DNA of 64,000 bases from JAADHI01 sp964451325 (GTDB taxonomy: Bacteria > Nitrospirota > Nitrospiria > SBBL01 > JAADHI01). The translations under genes were made by a program, and so were the position numbers. This document shows, in pieces, positions 57,729 through 64,000 of this stretch. The stretch covers positions 1 to 64,000 of the forward strand of contig CAYVHO010000013.1 in NCBI GenBank assembly GCA_964451325.1, read 5' to 3'. The notes beneath the pieces were generated by a model. The model was not told the DNA's origin, did not search any database, and saw nothing but the letters and a program-made list of their open reading frames with translations. The first letter of the stretch is position 1. The number at the start of each line of letters is the position of its first letter.

Positions 57729-60455
57729 TCATGAGACCCTCAGCCCTGAATTGTTGAGGCCGGTTTTTTCTTCTTTTGCCTGCTCGGAAAGATCGGAGAG
57801 GACTTGCAAGGCTTGCAAGGGCGTAAGGTTGAGTGGGTCTATTTTTTGAAGGCTTTCAATGAGGGGGTGTGAGGGGATTTGCATTTCAGGTTGCGAGGCT
57901 TCCGTTTCGTTTGGACGGGATGAGAAAAGCCCGGGCTGTTCTGTACTGGACGCTGATGAGGAGGATGAAAGGTGGGCGTAGAGTGGTGTTTTTGTGGCTT
58001 GTGTGTCAAGCTTTTTGAGGATGGCCTTTGCCCTTTTTATAATACCCGGCGGTAAACCGGCCAGTTGTCCGACTTGGATGCCGTAGCTTTTGTCCGATCC
58101 TCCTTCGACCATTTTTCTTAAAAAGACAATTTCATCCCCCCATTCCCGTACCAGTACATGATAGTTGCGTATGCCTTTGTGGGTCTCAGCCAGTCCGGTC
58201 AATTCGTGATAATGTGTGGCAAAAAGTGTGCGGGCCTTGAGCTTTGTATAGACGTGTTCGGCGATGGCCCAGGCAATGCTAATCCCATCAAAGGTGCTCG
58301 TACCGCGTCCGATTTCATCCAGTAAGATCAGGCTTTTATCCGTCGCATGCATCAGAATCTGCGCCATTTCCGTCATCTCGACCATGAAGGTACTCATGCC
58401 CTCATTTAAGGCATCCTGTGCACCGACCCGTGTGAAAATCTGATCACTGACACCAATGATTGCTTTTTTTGCAGGCACGTAGCTGCCCATCTGCGCCATG
58501 AGTACGATGAGGGCGATTTGCCGCATATAGGTGGATTTTCCGGCCATGTTGGGGCCGGTTAGAATCAGGAGTTGATGCTCTGGTGGATCAATGAGGGTGT
58601 CGTTTGGCACAAAGCCTGTTTTCCCGCCAGACATGCCTGCTTCCAGTACAGGATGCCGTCCTTCAATAATTTGGATTCTCAGTCCATCGTTGATTTGTGG
58701 ACGACAGTAGTGGTTGTGGTGGGCAATTTCCGCAAGGGCGGCGAGCAAATCGAGCAAGGCGATTGTTTGTGCCATCTTTTGAATGCGTTTGCTTTCTTGT
58801 GCGATGTCGTAGCGGATTTCTTCAAAAATCTGGTTTTCAAGATTCAAAATGGCGTCTTTTGCGCCTGTGAGTTTTTCTTCGAGATCTTTGAGTTCTGCTG
58901 TCATAAATCGTTCGGCATTGGCCAGGGTTTGTTTCCTGATGAAGTCTTCGGGGACATTTTTTATGTGTGTTTTACTGATTTCAATATAATAACCCTGCAC
59001 ACGATTGTAGCGGACTTTAAGGGAGTCGATGCCCGTGCGGTGGCGTTCTTTTTTTTCGATCTCTGTCAACATCGTCCGACCTTCTTTTTGAAAGTGTCGG
59101 AGCGTGTCGAGTTCGGGCAGATACCCAGCTTTAATGACCCCCGCATCTTTTAGAGAAAAGGGCGGATCAGGGACAATGCTCGTTTCGATGAGTTGGGAGA
59201 CCGATTCGACATTGTCCCAGTGTTCTAACATTGTGCGGATGATGTGTGGGGGCTCGGCCTCAATTCTTGTCTTTTCGATTTGTGAAAGTGTGCTTTTAAT
59301 TTCAGGCAGACGGTTGATAGAGTTTTTGAGTGCAATCAAATCACGGGGTTGTGTCGCCCTAAGACTGATACGTGCGATCAGCCTTTCGATGTCGGCCACT
59401 TGTTTGAGCAAATTGCGTAGTTTTGTTCTTAAAGTGAGATTTTCATAAAAAAAAGTAATGCCATCTTGTCTCTGTTTGATTGCGGAAACCAAGAGCAGCG
59501 GACGCAAAATGGATTCTTTTAAAAGTCGTCCCCCCATTGCCGTTAGGGTGTGATCCAACAAATGAAAGAGGGTGCCACCCTGCTGATCTCGTGAAAACGG
59601 CAGTAAATCCAGATGTTTGAGGGCTAAAGGATGAATCCGCATGAGGTTTTGCATGGGAATCAGACGCAAGGCGGTAATATTGCCCAGGGACTGTTTCTGG
59701 GTGTCCTGTAGGTGTAGCAGCAAAGTCCCTGCGGAGATTAAAGAAAGTGGCCCTCCGCCAAAAATGGCAAGTGTTTGCAGCTTAAAATGGGTTTTCAGTT
59801 TGTCTTTGGCTCCTTCCGCTGCGAACATAAAAGGCGGGACGAAACGCAGGGGCCAGCGGTTTGTGAGTGGCTGAATATGTTCCATTTTTCCCTGGTGATA
59901 CGATGAGAGCACGATTTCTTTTGGGGCGATTTTCATCAACTCTGCTTCAATCATTCCCCAGGGGGCGTCTGTGGCGAGAATACGAAAATCTCCCGTTGAA
60001 AGATCGATACAGGAGAGGCCAATTTTTGATGCTGTTTCGAGGGGCTGATTGGATTTCCAATGAAGGGCTGCGAGGTAGTTGGCTTCTTTTTCAGAGAGCA
60101 GTTCCGCTTCAATGACCGTGCCGGGTGTGATAATGCGCATGACCTCTCGTCGCACAATGCCCTTGACGGAAGCCGCATCCTCAACCTGTTCACAAAGGGC
60201 GACAGATTCCCCTGCACGAATGAGTCTCGCAATATAAGCGGAGGAGGCATGGTGGGGGATTCCACAGAGCGGAATGGGGTTAAGATTGTTTTTATCGCGT
60301 GAAGTCAGGGTAATTTGTAGGATTTTAGAGGCCTTGACCGCATCGTCATAAAACATTTCATAAAAATCACCCACCCGAAAAAAAAGAATGGTCTCCGGGT
60401 GATCTGCCTTAATGGCAAGGAATTGTTTCATAAGCGGGGTATTTTCTGAAGCCAT
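57729..60455 (-). CDS. mutS: DNA mismatch repair protein MutS
   Basis: 908 residues, a full-length MutS. The mismatch-reading motif is GDFYEMF (Phe31, Glu33). The core has the lever and clamp regions, and the ATPase shows Walker A TGPNMAGKSTYMRQ (near 635), ILLDEIGRGTSTFDG and FATHYHELTGL. The C-terminal tail carries a helical segment ending near 885. Works with MutL (44025) in post-replicative repair. The gene lies downstream of the PEP-CTERM terminator and has its own upstream region. Confidence 0.96.
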   Translation of the reverse strand: MASENTPLMKQFLAIKADHPETILFFRVGDFYEMFYDDAVKASKILQITLTSRDKNNLNPIPLCGIPHHASSAYIARLIRAGESVALCEQVEDAASVKGIVRREVMRIITPGTVIEAELLSEKEANYLAALHWKSNQPLETASKIGLSCIDLSTGDFRILATDAPWGMIEAELMKIAPKEIVLSSYHQGKMEHIQPLTNRWPLRFVPPFMFAAEGAKDKLKTHFKLQTLAIFGGGPLSLISAGTLLLHLQDTQKQSLGNITALRLIPMQNLMRIHPLALKHLDLLPFSRDQQGGTLFHLLDHTLTAMGGRLLKESILRPLLLVSAIKQRQDGITFFYENLTLRTKLRNLLKQVADIERLIARISLRATQPRDLIALKNSINRLPEIKSTLSQIEKTRIEAEPPHIIRTMLEHWDNVESVSQLIETSIVPDPPFSLKDAGVIKAGYLPELDTLRHFQKEGRTMLTEIEKKERHRTGIDSLKVRYNRVQGYYIEISKTHIKNVPEDFIRKQTLANAERFMTAELKDLEEKLTGAKDAILNLENQIFEEIRYDIAQESKRIQKMAQTIALLDLLAALAEIAHHNHYCRPQINDGLRIQIIEGRHPVLEAGMSGGKTGFVPNDTLIDPPEHQLLILTGPNMAGKSTYMRQIALIVLMAQMGSYVPAKKAIIGVSDQIFTRVGAQDALNEGMSTFMVEMTEMAQILMHATDKSLILLDEIGRGTSTFDGISIAWAIAEHVYTKLKARTLFATHYHELTGLAETHKGIRNYHVLVREWGDEIVFLRKMVEGGSDKSYGIQVGQLAGLPPGIIKRAKAILKKLDTQATKTPLYAHLSSSSSASSTEQPGLFSSRPNETEASQPEMQIPSHPLIESLQKIDPLNLTPLQALQVLSDLSEQAKEEKTGLNNSGLRVS

Positions 60456-60589
60456 TGTTTATTTTCCGTGCGATTGGGTTTGAAGGGAGGATTTTACAAC
60501 AAATAGATCTCTCTTTGCTTTAAGAAAAAATAGGAGATGTTTTCCCGTTTTTAGGCGGGGCATTTTACAAGCCTTAGCATTCAAACAAA

Positions 60590-60625
60590 AATGCCCACCA
60601 ACTCTCTCAAGGGTTGGTGGGCATT
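60590..60625 (-). terminator. Terminator of the PEP-CTERM gene
   Basis: AATGCCCACCAAC (60590-60602), a 10-base loop, GTTGGTGGGCATT (60613-60625). On the minus strand the stem is followed by TTTTTGTTTG. It ends the PEP-CTERM transcript before mutS. Confidence 0.9.
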
Positions 60626-60652
60626 AAATCTACGACACAATAATTTAGAAGC

Positions 60653-61411
60653 TTATTTTTTTTGTTTGGACTTTTTCCGACGATATAAAGCCAGACCGAC
60701 AAGTCCTGATCCCATTAGGATAAGAGATGCGGGTTCGGGGACGGGCGCGGGGACTTCTGCTTCAACGAATAGGCTGGCACGTCTTATTTTGAAGTCGTTA
60801 TCGAAGCCATTTCTGTTTACAGCAATCGCAACCGTTCTGAGTTTTCCATCATCAAGCCAATCCAACCAAGAACCGCTTAGGTTAAAATTAAAGGTTTGAA
60901 CGCCAAGGAAGACGGTTTCGTTAAATATCGTGGCACCTGTTCCATTTTCACCGATTACTTTAATTTTTATTCTTTCTTCGGGAGAAGAATCGCCGTCAAC
61001 TTCGCCCCCTTCACCAACTTCGCCCCCTTCACCAACCTCGCCTCCTTCGCCTCCCTCGCCACCATCCATGCCCTCGATTTCAAAAGACAGTAGTGCGGAT
61101 GTAACATTAAAACTTGTGTTGAAGCTTGTCTCATCCAAAGTGGGAAGATAAGTTGATCCGATAACGCCACCACTGTCTCGAACAAATGAACTCCCGCCAA
61201 GATTATTCAGGTCAAAATTGTAAACGGCTTTTTGACCTTCACGAACACTTAGGTTTCGATCAAAGACTTCTTCATAGCTTATAGGGACGGCCACTGCAAG
61301 AGAACTCCAAGACAGTGATATCCCGAGTATTCCAAGCACAAAAAAACCACGTTGCAATAAATTCTTTTTGTTTTGATCCAATCGTTTTGAACTGTAATTT
61401 AATCCCTGCAT
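60653..61411 (-). CDS. PEP-CTERM-sorted exported protein
   Basis: 252 residues from the ATG at 61411, which sits nine bases after AGGAGGG; an ATG at 61420 is too close to it. Signal segment RGFFVLGILGISLSWSSLAV. The C-terminus is the exosortase signal: VPEPASLILMGSGLVGLALY, then a basic tail (RRKKSKQKK). The protein would be cut and released or attached by an exosortase. The body is an acidic beta-type domain with an inserted Gly-Glu repeat encoded at 60998-61060. Exosortase and EPS genes are not in the window. A sigma54-type element lies 70 bases upstream. Confidence 0.88.
   Translation of the reverse strand: MQGLNYSSKRLDQNKKNLLQRGFFVLGILGISLSWSSLAVAVPISYEEVFDRNLSVREGQKAVYNFDLNNLGGSSFVRDSGGVIGSTYLPTLDETSFNTSFNVTSALLSFEIEGMDGGEGGEGGEVGEGGEVGEGGEVDGDSSPEERIKIKVIGENGTGATIFNETVFLGVQTFNFNLSGSWLDWLDDGKLRTVAIAVNRNGFDNDFKIRRASLFVEAEVPAPVPEPASLILMGSGLVGLALYRRKKSKQKK
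60998..61060. repeat. 18-base repeats coding for a Gly-Glu tract
   Basis: AACTTCGCCCCCTTCACC occurs twice in tandem (60998-61015, 61016-61033), then a diverged copy (61034-61051) and a half copy. On the minus strand it encodes a GGEVGE-type tract inside the PEP-CTERM protein. Confidence 0.9.
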
Positions 61412-61480
61412 CACACCCATCCCTCCTTTGTTTCTTTCGTTTTGGTCTTTAATATGATCTGTCAATGACGCTTGTAGGCA

Positions 61481-61496
61481 AGCAAAATACATACCG
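61481..61496 (-). promoter_or_regulatory. Sigma54 (-24/-12) promoter of the PEP-CTERM gene
   Basis: The minus strand reads CGGTATGTATTTTGCT: GG and GC are separated by exactly ten bases, and the -12 part is TTGCT. The start codon at 61411 is about 70 bases downstream. A PrsR-like activator is encoded at 24725-26077. Confidence 0.55.
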
Positions 61497-61927
61497 ATTT
61501 GTTAAAGTATTGTTCTGATTCATCTTTTCTGTATTCTCTCTTTTTGGGTTTTATGTTGTATCAAGTTTTCTGTCTTCCCCTTATTGACATTCTGTCTATG
61601 TAAAAGCAGAGCGTCAGATCCAGATAATCAATTATATCAGAGGTTCCGGAAATGGGTATGTGTGTTTATCCCCTTAAAAATTGCAAATTTTAAGGGTGTC
61701 ATTGTGTAAGCAAAACCGGCATGGGTTTTAGTAGGTAAATTGATATAAACGTAATTTGGGGGGGTAGGGATACAGAAAAAATAGAAGAGAGATCTGAGTG
61801 TGTCTCTTAGGCTAAGCTCATATTTTTGTAAGGAAAAATCAACAAGAGTGAGGCAAAAAATAACGAAAAAATACCTTTTAGCTGAGTATCAACAGGCTCT
61901 AAGAGGCTTTAAATTGTTTACACTTTC
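61497..61927. other. AT-rich divergent control region
   Basis: No gene is seen between the PEP-CTERM and GMC promoters. It holds a perfect 9-base inverted repeat (CCCTTAAAA at 61671-61679, TTTTAAGGG at 61688-61696). Two related sites lie in opposite orientation: GTGTAAGCAA (61704-61713) and TTGTTTACAC (61914-61923), the latter just before the GMC -35. These could be regulator sites. Confidence 0.45.
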
Positions 61928-61956
61928 TTGACATTATTTCTTAATTCCGGTATAGA
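61928..61956 (+). promoter_or_regulatory. Promoter of the GMC oxidoreductase gene
   Basis: TTGACA (61928-61933), a 17-base spacer, TATAGA (61951-61956). The leader is about 100 bases, ending with GGAGGT five bases before the ATG at 62062. Confidence 0.7.
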
Positions 61957-62061
61957 AAATTCAATCCATTTTTCAATACCTTATTCAATCTCTTTCTTTC
62001 CGCTTTTGTTTTGTTTTTTGCCATGAGCTAAACCAAAAATATGGGTCTACGGAGGTCTGCC

Positions 62062-64000
62062 ATGAGACGAATATCACTACCTTTAGATAAATTAGAATCC
62101 CACTACGATGTGGTGGTTATTGGTTCGGGATACGGTGGCGGGATTGCCGCATCACGGCTTTCACGTGCAGGTCAAAAAGTGTGTTTGTTAGAACGGGGCA
62201 AGGAGTTTTTGCCAGGTGAGTTTCCAGATACCCTGCCGGAAGCCCTGAGTGAAATGCAGTTTGGTTCAAAAATAGGGCATGTGGGCGATGAGACTGGACT
62301 GTATGATTTTCATGTGAATAATGAGATCAATGTCCTTGTGGGCTGTGGTTTGGGTGGCACGTCTTTGATTAATGCCAATGTGGTCATCGAAGCCGATGAA
62401 CGGGTGTTCGGTGATCCGGCTTGGCCGCAGGCCTTTTTGGATGATTTACAGGATGGCATGAAAAAGGGCTATGATCGCGCCCGGGCCATGTTGGGTGCAA
62501 ATCCTTATCCTGCGGGTGCGCCAGAATATCCTTCTTTGAAAAAATCAGAAGCCCAACTTAAATGTGCCGAAGTGCTGGGAAAACCCTTTGAGATGGTGGA
62601 CCTTGCGGTGACTTTTGAGGAATCCAAAGATGGTCTCAATGCCTTTGGTGTGGAACAGGACATTTGTAATAACTGCGGAGACTGTGTCTCAGGCTGTAAT
62701 GAAGGCGCAAAAAATACGGTGCAGATGAATTATTTGCCCGATGCCTATAACTTCGGCGCAGAAATTTTTACAGAGCTGAATGTCGAATATATCGAAAAAC
62801 ATGAGGGAAAGTGGTTGGTTCATTTTAAAGCCCTGGGTGCGAATCGAGAGATCTTTGATGCGGAGCATCCCTTTGTGAGTGCAGACCGTGTCGTGATTTC
62901 AGCAGGGACTTTGGGTTCAACGGAGATTCTACTCCGCTCTCGAGAAAAAGGCCTGAGCTGTTCGGATCGCCTGGGCCATCATTTTACGGGCAATGGCGAT
63001 GTTCTGGGTTTTGCTTACAATAATGATCAGAGTATTACGGGCGTGGGTTGGGGGACGCGTGAGCCAGACAAAGAAAATCCCGTCGGGCCGACTATTACCA
63101 GTGCGGTGGATACGCGAAAAAGCAGCGAAAATTATCTTGACGGGATGACGATTGAAGAGGGGGCTTTGCCGAGTCCTTTGGCAGCGGCGCTGCCAGCATT
63201 TTTTGCCGGACTTTCAAAACTCATTGGAAAGGACACCGACAGTGGCGTGGTGGACTTTATTTCTGAAAAAACACGAGAATTAAAAAGCCTGCTTTTTGGA
63301 TCTTATTACGGCGCGATGCAAAATACGCAGACTTATCTCGTCATGACACACGACAGTTCAGACGGACAGATGGTGCTGGAAGACGACAGGCTCCGCATCA
63401 ATTGGCCGGGTGTCGGGAACCAGGCGATTTTTGAAAAGACCGGCAAAATTTTGCTGGAGATGACAAAGGCACTCGGTGGGACTTATATTCCCAATCCACT
63501 CTGGTCGAATAAATCACTCTATACAAAATTTGCGGGGAACGACCTCATGACAGTACATCCCTTGGGTGGTTGTATCATGGCCGAAGAGGCCTCAACGGGC
63601 GTGAGCAATCATAAAGGACAGGTCTTTTCCGGCGTGAGTGGCACCGACGTTCACAAGTGTCTTTATGTTGTGGACGGTTCGATTATTCCACGATCACTCG
63701 GTACCAATCCTTTGTTGACGATCTCGGCCATTGCAGAGCGGAATATGGAAATATTGGCAAAAGAACAAGATTGGGAGATCAATACCACCTTTGGCTCAAC
63801 ACCGCCTCCGCCACCTCTACCACAAAAAGTAGGCATTCAATTTACAGAAACCATGACGGGTTATTTTTCGACGGAAGAAAAGCACGACTATCAAAGCGCT
63901 GCGGATAGAGGGAAAACAAAGGATTCTCCCTTTGAGTTCACTTTGACTGTGATTTCAAAAGATTTGGACACGATGCTTTCAGATGAAAATCATGAAGCGG
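62062..64000 (+). CDS. GMC-family oxidoreductase (cholesterol-oxidase-like), truncated by the window edge
   Basis: 646 codons are visible and the frame runs off the end. The FAD-binding loop is VVVIGSGYGGGIAASRL (Gly21, 23, 25, 26). A four-cysteine segment CNNCGDCVSGC (202, 205, 208, 212) resembles a [4Fe-4S] site. The GMC C-terminal active-site stretch is TVHPLGGC (His499). After about residue 585 the protein continues with a new segment (IQFTETMTGYFSTEEKHDYQ), seen in long cholesterol-oxidase-like proteins that go on into a hydrolase domain. Probably acts on a hydrophobic alcohol or sterol-like substrate; no signal peptide is seen. Confidence 0.85.
   Translation, partial: MRRISLPLDKLESHYDVVVIGSGYGGGIAASRLSRAGQKVCLLERGKEFLPGEFPDTLPEALSEMQFGSKIGHVGDETGLYDFHVNNEINVLVGCGLGGTSLINANVVIEADERVFGDPAWPQAFLDDLQDGMKKGYDRARAMLGANPYPAGAPEYPSLKKSEAQLKCAEVLGKPFEMVDLAVTFEESKDGLNAFGVEQDICNNCGDCVSGCNEGAKNTVQMNYLPDAYNFGAEIFTELNVEYIEKHEGKWLVHFKALGANREIFDAEHPFVSADRVVISAGTLGSTEILLRSREKGLSCSDRLGHHFTGNGDVLGFAYNNDQSITGVGWGTREPDKENPVGPTITSAVDTRKSSENYLDGMTIEEGALPSPLAAALPAFFAGLSKLIGKDTDSGVVDFISEKTRELKSLLFGSYYGAMQNTQTYLVMTHDSSDGQMVLEDDRLRINWPGVGNQAIFEKTGKILLEMTKALGGTYIPNPLWSNKSLYTKFAGNDLMTVHPLGGCIMAEEASTGVSNHKGQVFSGVSGTDVHKCLYVVDGSIIPRSLGTNPLLTISAIAERNMEILAKEQDWEINTTFGSTPPPPPLPQKVGIQFTETMTGYFSTEEKHDYQSAADRGKTKDSPFEFTLTVISKDLDTMLSDENHEA

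Noticed and set aside
58572..59153. Long open frame of 193 codons opposite mutS
   Set aside because: Lies wholly antisense to well-conserved MutS sequence and shows no domain, signal or ribosome site.

Overview
The window comes from a Gram-negative (diderm) bacterium rich in c-type cytochromes. The evidence is a Tol-Pal operon, many lipoprotein signals, an outer-membrane barrel, heptose biosynthesis (gmhA), the uppS-cdsA-dxr-rseP block, a MutL of the endonuclease type and a PEP-CTERM protein with its response regulator. Multihaem cytochromes, secreted beta-propellers and frequent TTG/GTG starts fit deltaproteobacterial-type phyla, Nitrospirota or Nitrospinota. The sequence alone does not decide between them, and no rRNA is present.

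Layout. 1-1150: a single-copy-type REP-associated transposase followed by short tandem repeats. 1153-9263: metabolic and housekeeping genes (MFS-PlsC fusion, O-methyltransferase, EamA transporter, pirin, scpA-scpB) and a two-receiver diguanylate cyclase. 9281-13816 (minus): rsmI, gmhA, a secreted propeller protein, a YD-repeat protein and two trihaem cytochromes. 14103-24710 (plus): the most distinctive region. It runs cytochrome (5 haem motifs), propeller lipoprotein, cytochrome (4), SurA-like protein, large beta-barrel, propeller lipoprotein, cytochrome (11 CXXCH plus one CX3CH), then a formylglycine-enzyme-fold protein. Together with the divergent trihaem proteins this is a coherent set for moving electrons across or beyond the outer membrane. 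24725-32899 (minus): a PrsR-type sigma54 activator, hemH, ispG, rseP, dxr, cdsA, uppS and an unknown exported protein.

33155-53325 (mostly plus): purM-purN, a YbjQ-family protein, a second secreted propeller (minus), tRNA-Val and tRNA-Asp, the Tol-Pal operon (with two Pal paralogues and an extra coiled-coil lipoprotein), mutL, miaA, mtnP, a lipoprotein, a PfkB kinase, a TPR lipoprotein, a RodZ-like protein, tRNA-Thr and ggt. 53372-61411 (minus): a glycine-tract lipoprotein, nth, a YggX-like protein, a double nitroreductase, mutS and a PEP-CTERM protein. 62062 to the window end: a GMC oxidoreductase cut by the edge.

Three points deserve attention. The cytochrome/propeller/barrel cluster is the best candidate for a little-described system. 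The PrsR regulator at 24725 and the PEP-CTERM gene at 60653, which has a correctly spaced -24/-12 element 70 bases before its start, look like regulator and target. Two essential-type genes lack an ordinary start codon: cdsA appears to begin at ATT behind a well-placed ribosome binding site, and tolQ has an in-frame TAG ten codons into its only ATG-started frame.
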